From Lachnospiraceae bacterium (GTDB lineage: Bacteria; Bacillota_A; Clostridia; Lachnospirales; Lachnospiraceae), in the NCBI GenBank assembly GCA_017522685.1, contig JAFWYN010000026.1:83983-147982 (forward strand): 64,000 nucleotides of DNA, read 5' to 3'. A program made the position numbers and the translations under genes. The stretch's first letter is position 1. Every line of letters begins with the position of its first letter. Positions 45,097 to 52,929 of this stretch are shown in pieces. Under the pieces are notes generated by a model, which saw only the letters and a program-made list of their open reading frames with translations, was not told the DNA's origin and ran no database searches.

Positions 45097-46557
45097 CTAG
45101 ATGCTTTTGGGTTCGCAGGTTACATCGCAGAACAATTTCTTGAAGGTGCGGATGTCTACGGAGGAAAGCATCACGCTGGAATGTACCTGACTGCCTGCCA
45201 GTTTAGGGAGCTGCTTCAGGGCCAGAGTAGCATCCTCGTTGGAAGCTGCTGTGGCGGATAGTGCAATCAATACCTCGTCTGTATGCAGACGGGGATTTTT
45301 GCTGCCCAAATAGCGGGTTTTCAGGGTTTGGATAGGCGATAACGCATCCGGTGATAAAACCGGTTTCTCATGAGGAATGTCTGCTAACACCTTAAGGGTA
45401 TTGACCAAAGCAGCCGCACTGGCACCCAGCAAATCGCCGGTCTTTCCGGTGATGATGCGACCGTCAGGAAGCTCGATGGCTACTACCGGTACTCCGATTT
45501 TCGCAGAACGCTCTAAGGCGGGTTTTACGGCAGGACGGTCGGAAGGAGATAAGTTCTCCTGACTCATTAACAGTTGCAATTTATTTAATTCTTCGGAAGT
45601 GCTTGTACCATTGGCTACGCCCACTAAAGCAGCATAGTATCTGCGGATGATTTCCTGATGGGAAGCTTCTCGGCAGGCTTCGTCGTCAAAGATACATTTG
45701 CCGGCCATGTTTACACCCATGTCGGTGGGAGAAGCATAGGGACTCTTGCCATAGATTTTCATAAAGATAGCATTCAGCACCGGGAAAATCTCCACGTCGC
45801 GGTTGTAATTTACCGCTGCTTCGTTGTAAGCCCTTAAGTGGTAAGGATCAATCATATTAATATCATTTAAGTCAGCAGTAGCTGCTTCGTAAGCTAAGTT
45901 AACCGGATGGTCCAAAGGCAGGTTCCAAATAGGGAAGGTCTCGTATTTGGCATAACCGGCGTTGACACCGCGCTTATGCTCATGATAAAGCTGGGACAGA
46001 CAAACTGCCATCTTTCCGCTTCCGGGACCGGGTGCGGTCACTACCACCAAAGGTCTGGTGGTCTTAATATAATCGTTCTTGCCATACCCGTCTTCGCTGA
46101 CAATGAGTTGTGTGTTGGTAGGATAGCCGGGTATCATATAGTGATGATATACCTTGATGCCCAGATTCTCCAATCTCTTCTGGAAATGCTTGGCCATGGG
46201 CTGGTCTGCATATTTAGTCAGAACTACACTGCCCACATACAGGCCTCTGGCACGGAATTCATCAGCCAGACGAATCACATCATTGTCATAGGTAATCCCC
46301 AAATCGCCACGGACTTTATTCTTTTCAATATCATCAGCGCTTACAACCATAACAATTTCAGCCTGGTCTGCAAGCTGCATCAACATCTGTAATTTGCTGT
46401 CCACAGCAAAGCCGGGAAGCACACGGGCAGCATGAAAGTCATCAAAAAGCTTGCCGCCGAACTCCAGGTACAGCTTGTTGTCGAATTGCGCAATGCGTTC
46501 CATAATATGCTCTGATTGCATGGTCAGATATTTTTTGTTGTCAAATCCTATTTTCAT
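45097..46557 (-). CDS. DUF1846 family protein
   Basis: 486 aa. The sequence matches the DUF1846 family, which I recognise from conserved stretches such as MKIGFDNKKYLTMQSEHIME and VVTAPGPGSGKMAVCLSQLY; the GPGSGK segment looks like a P-loop-type phosphate-binding turn. Biochemical function is not established. ATG 46557 follows GAGGTGAACCC; an ATG at 46593 lies in frame but is upstream of the good ribosome site. It is divergent from the sugar importer operon. Confidence 0.85.
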   Translation of the reverse strand: MKIGFDNKKYLTMQSEHIMERIAQFDNKLYLEFGGKLFDDFHAARVLPGFAVDSKLQMLMQLADQAEIVMVVSADDIEKNKVRGDLGITYDNDVIRLADEFRARGLYVGSVVLTKYADQPMAKHFQKRLENLGIKVYHHYMIPGYPTNTQLIVSEDGYGKNDYIKTTRPLVVVTAPGPGSGKMAVCLSQLYHEHKRGVNAGYAKYETFPIWNLPLDHPVNLAYEAATADLNDINMIDPYHLRAYNEAAVNYNRDVEIFPVLNAIFMKIYGKSPYASPTDMGVNMAGKCIFDDEACREASHQEIIRRYYAALVGVANGTSTSEELNKLQLLMSQENLSPSDRPAVKPALERSAKIGVPVVAIELPDGRIITGKTGDLLGASAAALVNTLKVLADIPHEKPVLSPDALSPIQTLKTRYLGSKNPRLHTDEVLIALSATAASNEDATLALKQLPKLAGSQVHSSVMLSSVDIRTFKKLFCDVTCEPKSI

Positions 46558-46598
46558 GGGTTCACCTCTATCAATTGAATCAATCACATACAAAAATT

Positions 46599-46627
46599 AG
46601 TATACCACAGAATGTCGGGATAAACAA
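46599..46627 (-). promoter_or_regulatory. Promoter of the DUF1846 gene
   Basis: Minus strand: TTGTTT, 17-nt spacer, TATACT preceded by TGG (extended -10). Confidence 0.6.
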
Positions 46628-46676
46628 GAAGCTGTAGCGGATATTTATTTTAAGTCATAATGACAAAAAATGGGCG

Positions 46677-46690
46677 TGTAAGTGCTTACA
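46677..46690. promoter_or_regulatory. LacI/CcpA-type operator-like palindrome
   Basis: TGTAAGTGCTTACA is a perfect 6+2+6 palindrome matching the cre pattern except for TG in the central CG. It lies about 60 bp upstream of the importer -10 and between the divergent promoters. Confidence 0.5.
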
Positions 46691-46747
46691 AATAGCAATT
46701 TATGCATGATAAACAGCAATATGTGTCATTTTGATGCAGGAAATATA

Positions 46748-46756
46748 TGGTATAAT
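46748..46756 (+). promoter_or_regulatory. Extended -10 of the sugar importer operon
   Basis: TGGTATAAT, about 55 bp before the first ATG; the -35 (TTTTGA region) is weak. Confidence 0.55.
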
Positions 46757-46811
46757 TCAAACAAAGCAAGAGAAAAGTTAATAAATCTTGTTATGATTAG
46801 GGAGTGAAAAA

Positions 46812-47771
46812 ATGGAAAAAGAAAGTAAAGAAGTTAAAAAGAAATTGCCGACCAGAAAGCAACCCTTCGGTGCATATATGAAACGTTATTGGCAGTTATA
46901 TGCATTGTTAGCATTACCGTTGCTTTATTTATTGGTTTTTAAGTACATACCTATGGTTTACATTCAGATTGCTTTTAAGAAATATAAGCTGGGAATGAGT
47001 GTCTGGGATATGCCTTTGGCAAAAAATAACGGTATGGAATACTTTATTAAGGCATTCAAAAACCGCGATTTTATTTTTGCACTTAGAAATACAGTCAGTT
47101 TGAATCTGTTGGATTTGATTATCGGATTCCCGGCGCCTATTATATTTGCATTGATTCTGAATGAATTGGTGTTCAAACGGTTTAAGAGAGTGGTTCAGAC
47201 CATTGCTTACATGCCTCACTTTTTGTCATGGGTTATCATTTATGGTTTGGCACTTCAGTTGTTTGCACCCAGTACCGGTTTTATCAATATGATTATACAG
47301 AATATGGGCTTTGAACCGATTCCGTTTTTGAATAGTTCCTCTCATTGGGTGGGTACTTACATAGGTTTGGGTGTATGGCAGAGTTTTGGATGGAACTCTA
47401 TTGTGTATTTGGCGGCCATAGCGGGCATTAACCCGGAATTATATGAAGCAGCATCCGTGGATGGTGCGGGCAGATTTAAGAAGATGTGGCACATTACATT
47501 ACCGGGTATTAAGCCTACCATAGTGGTATTGTTGGTTATGAATCTTGGTAATATTCTGGGAAGTGGTTTCGATCGTCCTTTTGCGTTGCAGAATAAACTG
47601 GTTATGGACGTGGCTAATGTGCTTTCGACCTTTGTATACAAGTTTGGTATTAAGGGCCTGCAGTTCTCATTGACGACTGCGGTTGGCTTGTTCCAGTCAG
47701 TTGTATGTGTATTCTTCCTGTTGTTGGCAAACTGGCTTGCACGTAAGCTGGGCGAACGGGGAATTTGGTAA
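46812..47771 (+). CDS. Sugar ABC transporter permease, LplB-like
   Basis: 319 aa with a cytoplasmic basic N-terminus and six membrane spans. The EAA loop, which contacts the ATPase, is YEAASVDGAGRFKKMWHITL at about residue 215. It belongs to the LplB/YtcP-type permease pair for oligosaccharides or complex sugars. It is the first gene of a three-gene importer; no ATPase gene is included, as usual for importers that share one (MsmK type). Confidence 0.9.
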   Translation: MEKESKEVKKKLPTRKQPFGAYMKRYWQLYALLALPLLYLLVFKYIPMVYIQIAFKKYKLGMSVWDMPLAKNNGMEYFIKAFKNRDFIFALRNTVSLNLLDLIIGFPAPIIFALILNELVFKRFKRVVQTIAYMPHFLSWVIIYGLALQLFAPSTGFINMIIQNMGFEPIPFLNSSSHWVGTYIGLGVWQSFGWNSIVYLAAIAGINPELYEAASVDGAGRFKKMWHITLPGIKPTIVVLLVMNLGNILGSGFDRPFALQNKLVMDVANVLSTFVYKFGIKGLQFSLTTAVGLFQSVVCVFFLLLANWLARKLGERGIW

Positions 47772-47795
47772 GGAAAGATACAGGAGGAAGATGAA

Positions 47796-48665
47796 ATGAT
47801 TAAGTCAAAAAGCGCTAAAATAGGCGACTGGATTTTTGTAATAATATGCATTCTGGTAAGTATATGCTGTCTCGTTCCCATGCTGAATCTGTTGGCACGT
47901 TCACTGAGTGGTACGGATTTTTTGATAAAACGTGAAGTATATCTGATACCTAAGGGAATAAATATAGATGCATACATGACGGTATTGGGGGACCCCAAAT
48001 ATATTCGTTCCTTCGTATGGACGGTGATTTTAACCGTGGTATGTACAGTGGTTTCTCTGACAATGACTACCCTTTGTGCATATCCGTTGATTTTCCCTAA
48101 CTTAAAGGGACGCTCATTTATCAATATTTTTATAACCATTACTATGTTTTTTAATGCGGGAACCATTCCGAATTATTTGCTGATGAAGTCCCTGCATTTA
48201 CTGGATACCCCCTGGGTGCTGATTATACCCGGCTGTATGAGTGTGTACAACATGATTATTATGCGAAGCTTTTTCTATGGTATTCCGGACAGCTTGCGAG
48301 AGTCTGCGGAAATCGATGGAGCCAGTTATTTCAAGATATTAACCAGCATTTATGTACCCTTGTCCAAACCGGTATTTGCCACCTTGGCATTGTTCTATGC
48401 GGTGGGACGCTGGAACGGTTATTCGGATGCATTAATGTATGTGACAGATAAGGATTTATATCCTCTGCAGTTGCTTTTGTACAATGTCCTGAATAATATC
48501 AACAGCGTAGAAGTGGCAACACAGGAAGGCTTCTCCACACCGGGTCTCTCTGAGTCGTTGAAAGCGGCAATTGTTATGTTTTCAACAGTACCGATTCTGC
48601 TGATTTATCCGTGGTTGCAGAAATACTTTATTCATGGTGTAACCGTGGGTGCGGTAAAGGAATAA
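47796..48665 (+). CDS. Carbohydrate ABC transporter permease, YtcP-like
   Basis: 289 aa, six spans, EAA loop RESAEIDGASYFKILTSIYV (about residue 167). Partner of the previous permease, 24 bp downstream after AGGAGGAAG. Imports the sugar delivered by the binding protein encoded next. Confidence 0.9.
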   Translation: MIKSKSAKIGDWIFVIICILVSICCLVPMLNLLARSLSGTDFLIKREVYLIPKGINIDAYMTVLGDPKYIRSFVWTVILTVVCTVVSLTMTTLCAYPLIFPNLKGRSFINIFITITMFFNAGTIPNYLLMKSLHLLDTPWVLIIPGCMSVYNMIIMRSFFYGIPDSLRESAEIDGASYFKILTSIYVPLSKPVFATLALFYAVGRWNGYSDALMYVTDKDLYPLQLLLYNVLNNINSVEVATQEGFSTPGLSESLKAAIVMFSTVPILLIYPWLQKYFIHGVTVGAVKE

Positions 48666-48732
48666 TCGGATTGTACAATCCGTGTATTCAATACATTTTA
48701 CGATTCATTTTAATATAAAGGGAGGAAAAGAA

Positions 48733-50421
48733 ATGAAAAAGAAAATTCTTTCTTTGCTGCTTGCTTGCTTTATGACAATGTCATTAGCAGCATGTGGTGG
48801 GGACAAAGCTGCTGACACAAGCGGCGGACAGACCGGTGGCGAAAATGCTACACCTGTTGTAACTGCTGATCCCAGCGAAATCGTTGATGGGAAATTCGTA
48901 GAAACCAGAAAAATTACTGTAGAAGTTTACGACCGTGGTAATGATGGTGGTTCGGATCCTATTAACAACATGTACACTGATTACATCAAGAAAGGTATGT
49001 TGGAAGACCACAACGTAGAAGTTGAATTTGTGGCAGTTCCCCGTTGGACCGAGGTGGAACAGATTAACAACCTGCTTGCAGCAAGTGATGCACCGGATAT
49101 CTGTTTGACCTATGACTATGCAACAATCCAGTCTTATGCAAACATGGGTGGTGTGCTTGATCTGGCACCTTATGTAGAAGGATATAAGGAGATGCTTCCT
49201 AACCTTTGGGCATGGCTTGGTGATACCAATATTAACTGGAACAAGGATCCTCAGACCGGAGTTATCTGGGCTATCGAAGGAAAGAGAGCCGTTACCGCAC
49301 GTATCAATACCTTTGTACGTAAGGACTGGCTTGACAAGTTGGGCATGAAGGCTCCTACCACCAAGGCTGAATTTGAAAAGATGTTATATGCATTTAGAGA
49401 TAATGCAGACCTTCTTCTTGGTGCAGATGCAGATAAGATGGTACCTTATTCTGTAAGCTACGATGTGGGCTGGAGAGCAGCTACCTTAATCGAATCCTTC
49501 ATGGATCCTGCAATTTCTAACAAAGATTATTATATCAATGGTTTCGATGACAGAAAGTTCACTGAAGCCGGAACAAAGGAAGCTGTACGTTTACTGAACA
49601 AGTGGTATAACGATGGTTTAATGTGGGATGATTTCGCATTATACGGAAGTGGTGATACTACTGAGGATGATATGATGAAGGCTGGTTATGTTGGTGCATT
49701 TACTCATAACTGGGATTATCCTTTCAGAAATGGTACCGACAGTATTGCTGCAAGCTTAAAGAGATTAGTTGGCGAAGATGCGAAGTACATTGCAATCGAT
49801 CCTTTCGAAGACAGCAAGGGTACTCATACAAAGTTCATCACCAGTTCTGCAGGAGATCGTAAGATTTTCTTCCCTACTACCAATGATGAACCTCTTGCAT
49901 CTATGTTGTACTTAGACTGGATCAGTGATCCTACACACATCCAGTACTTACAGCTTGGCGATGAAGGTGTGACTCATACCAAGATCGAAGATGGTGTTTA
50001 TGCTTCCAAGGCAGCAACCGGTGCGGCAATCATGAACTCCGGTAACAACATTGACTATACTATTACCTGTAATGGTCTTTGCCTTGCAGATGAAGAGTCT
50101 ACCATCAAGTCTATTGCTTACGGCTATGCAGAGTCAGATCCTGCTGATGTAGCAAATGCGTACAAGATTGCTATGACTGATGCACGTGCTGAAAAGAATG
50201 TAAACGTGGGTGCTATTGAAGCAGAAGAAGGAATGGGTACTGTTCTTTCTGAAAAGAGAGATATCGTATTTGATACTTCTGTGATTGCATCTCCCAGCGA
50301 CTTTGATAAGGTATGGGATGACGGTATGAAGGACTACCTGAGCGCAGGCGGTCAGGATATCATGGATGAACGTACTGAGAAGTGGAATGCAGCCTATGGT
50401 GAAGCTGTGAATCTTCCTTAA
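48733..50421 (+). CDS. Extracellular sugar-binding lipoprotein
   Basis: 562 aa. Signal peptide with lipobox SLAACGG (Cys about residue 20), then a large bilobal solute-binding protein typical of LplA-type systems (long, about 550 aa). Aromatic residues and DPxS-type loops are spread through the fold; the ligand is unknown but probably an oligosaccharide. ATG 48733 follows GGAGGAAAAGAA. Ends at a terminator after 50421. The three genes make one operon. Confidence 0.9.
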   Translation: MKKKILSLLLACFMTMSLAACGGDKAADTSGGQTGGENATPVVTADPSEIVDGKFVETRKITVEVYDRGNDGGSDPINNMYTDYIKKGMLEDHNVEVEFVAVPRWTEVEQINNLLAASDAPDICLTYDYATIQSYANMGGVLDLAPYVEGYKEMLPNLWAWLGDTNINWNKDPQTGVIWAIEGKRAVTARINTFVRKDWLDKLGMKAPTTKAEFEKMLYAFRDNADLLLGADADKMVPYSVSYDVGWRAATLIESFMDPAISNKDYYINGFDDRKFTEAGTKEAVRLLNKWYNDGLMWDDFALYGSGDTTEDDMMKAGYVGAFTHNWDYPFRNGTDSIAASLKRLVGEDAKYIAIDPFEDSKGTHTKFITSSAGDRKIFFPTTNDEPLASMLYLDWISDPTHIQYLQLGDEGVTHTKIEDGVYASKAATGAAIMNSGNNIDYTITCNGLCLADEESTIKSIAYGYAESDPADVANAYKIAMTDARAEKNVNVGAIEAEEGMGTVLSEKRDIVFDTSVIASPSDFDKVWDDGMKDYLSAGGQDIMDERTEKWNAAYGEAVNLP

Positions 50422-50471
50422 TAATTTAGGAAACTGTTAGAACCCTTTTATTCATTAGATACTTATATACG

Positions 50472-50502
50472 GAGGGGGCGAACTTGTGTCGCCCTCTTTT
50501 TG
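50472..50502 (+). terminator. Intrinsic terminator of the sugar importer operon
   Basis: GGGGGCGA pairs with TCGCCCTC, followed by TTTTTG. Confidence 0.8.
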
Positions 50503-50572
50503 TGTGCATTTTTAGGTTTCCTTGTACATCCCTGTTTATAATGAGGACATGAAATACAAGGAGGAAGAAACT

Positions 50573-51184
50573 ATGAAACGATATGGATATGTGCGTGTGT
50601 CCGCCAAGGACCAGAATCCGGAGAGGCAGCTGCTGGCTATGCGGGAACAGGAGATTGAGCAAAAGAATGTGTATGTGGACAAGATGTCGGGGAAAAGCTT
50701 TGAGCGTCCCCAGTATAGACGTTTGCTGAAGCGGTTGCAAAGGTCAGATGTACTGGTAGTGAAAAGTATCGACCGTCTGGGGAGGAATTATCAGGAGATT
50801 CTGGAGCAGTGGAGACATATCACCAAGGAAATCGGAGCGGATATACAGGTGCTGGATATGCCCCTCTTAAACACCAATGCGACTCATGGAGATTTGACAG
50901 GAGTGTTTGTGGCAGATTTGGTACTGCAGATACTGGCATATGTGGCTGAGACGGAGCGTGAGTTTATCCGGCACAGGCAAGCGGAGGGTATCGCTGCCGT
51001 GAGGACGAGAGGGGTTAAGTTTGGACCGAAAAAGAAGAAGGTTCCGGAGGAATTTGAAAAATACTATGCGCTGTGGCGCTTAGGGAAATTGAGGATGCGG
51101 GAGGCAGCAGAGGGAGCGGGTATGAGCTACTCCACCTTTTATCGGCGGAGTTTGGAGAAGGAGGGAAGGGAAGTGAAGAGGTGA
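50573..51184 (+). CDS. Small serine recombinase (resolvase/invertase type)
   Basis: 203 aa. YVRVSAKDQN at the start contains the catalytic Ser; DRLGRNYQEILEQW and the EREFIRHRQAEGI helix are resolvase-family motifs; KLRMREAAEGAGMSYSTFYR is the C-terminal helix-turn-helix. Such enzymes invert or resolve DNA between short sites. No partner transposase and no obvious inverted site pair are nearby, though the neighbouring rpn repeats are. ATG 50573 follows GAGGAAGAAACT. It has a TATAAT at 50537 with no clear -35. Confidence 0.85.
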   Translation: MKRYGYVRVSAKDQNPERQLLAMREQEIEQKNVYVDKMSGKSFERPQYRRLLKRLQRSDVLVVKSIDRLGRNYQEILEQWRHITKEIGADIQVLDMPLLNTNATHGDLTGVFVADLVLQILAYVAETEREFIRHRQAEGIAAVRTRGVKFGPKKKKVPEEFEKYYALWRLGKLRMREAAEGAGMSYSTFYRRSLEKEGREVKR

Positions 51185-51216
51185 TTAGTTTGTGAGGGGG
51201 GATTCTAATAAAATGC

Positions 51217-51245
51217 TTGACACATAAAAGAAACAATCATATACT
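51217..51245 (+). promoter_or_regulatory. Promoter of the first rpn gene
   Basis: TTGACA, 17-nt spacer, TATACT; the second rpn gene has the same arrangement. Confidence 0.8.
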
Positions 51246-51251
51246 CATACT

Positions 51252-51373
51252 ATAGATTAAATTCTTCAATTCTGGAAGATCTTAATTTCTGGGCACTTCG
51301 CCCGTGATTCAAAAGTAACAACAAAACGGGTAGTGCATAAAAGGACATACTGCCCGTGGAAACAGGAGGTAGT
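51252..51373 (+). promoter_or_regulatory. Structured leader of the first rpn gene
   Basis: About 122 nt, closely similar to the leader of the second rpn gene. It contains a GGGC/GCCC hairpin and a 9-bp hairpin, ACGGGTAGT (51326-51334) with ACTGCCCGT (51349-51357), ending 16 nt before the ATG. Differences between the two copies keep the pairing. Confidence 0.6.
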
Positions 51374-52450
51374 ATGCAAGAAAACAAGCAAGAAATAGAA
51401 GGTATTTTGAATTCGCAGGTAAGAGACAGTGGCGGCAAGATTATTTTCGGGGACAATACTCTGTGTTCCCAATTCTTAAGGGACTACATTCCCCTGCCCT
51501 ATTTAAAGGATGTACAGCCCGAGGATATTGAGGATGTGTCGGACCGCTTTGTACCCTTGTTTGCGGAGGAACGGAATGCAGACCGAGTGAAGAAGGTAAA
51601 TATCCGAGGAGAAAAGCCCTTTTTTCTGGTATCTTTGATTGAACATAAGACCCATGTGGATTATAATGTGTGTATGCAGATATTCCGCTACATGGTGTAC
51701 ATATGGGATGCTTATGAGAAGGAAGAGGAACAGAAGCAGAAGGGAATTTCCAAGCTGGCAGACTTTAAGTATCCGGTCATCCTACCTATCGTGTATTACG
51801 AGGGCGCGGAAAAATGGACGGTACCGAAGGATTTTAAAAGCAGGATACAGCAGGGAGAAGCTTTTGGAAAGTATGTGCCGGATTTTGAGTATTATTTAGT
51901 GCCGCTAAAGGATTACAGTAATGAGGAACTGTTGGATAAGGCTGATGAGATATCCTTGGTTATGTTAATTAATAAGCTGCAGACGCCAGAGGATGTGGAG
52001 AAGTTTCGCCGGATTCCGCCGCAGAAGCTGGAAGAAATACTGAAGGAAACACCGAAGCATCTGCTGGATATCATAGGGAATGTGTTGTTGGCATTTTTGT
52101 TAAAGGAGAATGTGCAGGTAGAGGAAGCGGAGGACCTTGCGGGAAAGGTGAGGGAGAAGAAGATGGGAATGCTTTTTGAAAACATGGAGAAAATGGACAT
52201 ACAGGAAGAAAGGCGCAAGACAGAGGAACAGCGTCGCAGAGCGGAGGAAGCAGAGCAGAAAGCGGAAGAGGCAAAACAGAAAGCAGAGGAAACAATGAAA
52301 AAGCTGGAAGATAGCATTCGTCTCTTTGTGGAGAGCTGTCAGGAGTTTGGTATTTCCCGGGCTTCCATAAAAGATAAATTGGTTGGTAAGTTTGATTTAG
52401 ATATGGATTCTGCGGATCAAGTTATAGCGAATTATTTTAAAGAGAATTGA
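51374..52450 (+). CDS. Rpn-family recombination-promoting nuclease, copy 1
   Basis: 358 aa. The PD-(D/E)xK-type nuclease core (PF04754, 'transposase_31') is about residues 10-160: DRFVPLFAEE provides the acidic residue and LVSLIEHKTHVD the Glu-x-Lys pair. A coiled-coil of Glu/Lys/Gln repeats (about 270-312) and a short helical end follow. E. coli RpnA-E are DNA endonucleases that raise recombination; whether this one cuts DNA is unproven. ATG 51374 follows AGGAGGTAGT. It is a near-duplicate of the gene at 54960, including promoter and leader. Confidence 0.85.
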   Translation: MQENKQEIEGILNSQVRDSGGKIIFGDNTLCSQFLRDYIPLPYLKDVQPEDIEDVSDRFVPLFAEERNADRVKKVNIRGEKPFFLVSLIEHKTHVDYNVCMQIFRYMVYIWDAYEKEEEQKQKGISKLADFKYPVILPIVYYEGAEKWTVPKDFKSRIQQGEAFGKYVPDFEYYLVPLKDYSNEELLDKADEISLVMLINKLQTPEDVEKFRRIPPQKLEEILKETPKHLLDIIGNVLLAFLLKENVQVEEAEDLAGKVREKKMGMLFENMEKMDIQEERRKTEEQRRRAEEAEQKAEEAKQKAEETMKKLEDSIRLFVESCQEFGISRASIKDKLVGKFDLDMDSADQVIANYFKEN

Positions 52451-52465
52451 TGGTAAGAGAAATTA

Positions 52466-52555
52466 TATAAGATACGCAAAAGTCCGGAAACGCCCCGTTT
52501 CCGGACTTTTTTGCGGTAAAAATGGATACCAAATTAGGAAAAATTCATTTATAGA
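52466..52555 (+). repeat. 90-nt hairpin module, copy 1
   Basis: Left end TATAAGATACGC (52466-52477), an 11-bp hairpin at 52481-52507 with a U-rich tail (also serving as terminator of rpn copy 1), right end GGATACC-N20-TATAGA (52524-52555). Copy 2 at 54675-54764 has exactly the same length and layout. Confidence 0.7.
52481..52512 (+). terminator. Terminator of the first rpn gene, inside the repeat module
   Basis: AGTCCGGAAAC pairs with GTTTCCGGACT, loop GCCCC, then TTTTT. Confidence 0.88.
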
Positions 52556-52556
52556 T

Positions 52557-52730
52557 ATGAATGGTAGCGTCTTGATTTACGAAGAAAAACGAAGAAATTC
52601 ATCTCACAATGTAGACATTTCGAAAACCCAAATTTGCCTGTTTTTGGGCAAGCTGCCATTAACCGCTGCCGGCAAGGTGGATTTCAGACAGCTGGAAGAG
52701 CAGTATGAAGGGGAGCAGAATTTTCCATAA
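52557..52730 (+). pseudogene. Remnant of an adenylate-forming ligase (C-terminal end)
   Basis: A 57-codon open frame. Its C-terminal half, GKLPLTAAGKVDFRQLEEQ, is the typical end of AMP-binding ligases (the A10 lysine region, LPxTxxGKV/ID). The N-terminal 25 codons do not look like a ligase. No ribosome site precedes the ATG, which directly follows the repeat module. It is therefore probably what is left of a ligase gene cut by rearrangement; an intact ligase gene starts 200 bp downstream. Confidence 0.55.
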
Positions 52731-52743
52731 AATGACTTAATTG

Positions 52744-52848
52744 ATGAGAAGTAAGAACAAGGAGGAGAATCCAAAGGAGTAGCACAAGCCGGTTAACGTT
52801 CAAGTGGAATTGCATAAGCTGGAAATCTTACAGAAAGATGTAGCATAG
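52744..52848 (+). pseudogene. Short reading frame broken by a stop codon
   Basis: ATG 52744 reads MRSKNKEENPKE, a TAG at 52780, then HKPVNVQVELHKLEILQKDV and a stop at 52846. The amino-acid composition is protein-like on both sides of the stop, so it may be a decayed gene. It is not recognised, and chance cannot be excluded. Confidence 0.25.
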
Positions 52849-52871
52849 CACCCATAAATATTCAAAAATAT

Positions 52872-52900
52872 TTGCACAATTCATATTTATACATTAAACT
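52872..52900 (+). promoter_or_regulatory. Promoter of the adenylate-forming ligase gene
   Basis: TTGCAC, 17-nt spacer, TAAACT. Confidence 0.6.
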
Positions 52901-52929
52901 AGCATTAGTAACTACAAAGGAGAACAATC

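Noticed and set aside
51250..51472. Minus-strand frames over the rpn leader
   Set aside because: They occur in both duplicates only because the leader is repeated; no start signals, and the plus strand has a full promoter.
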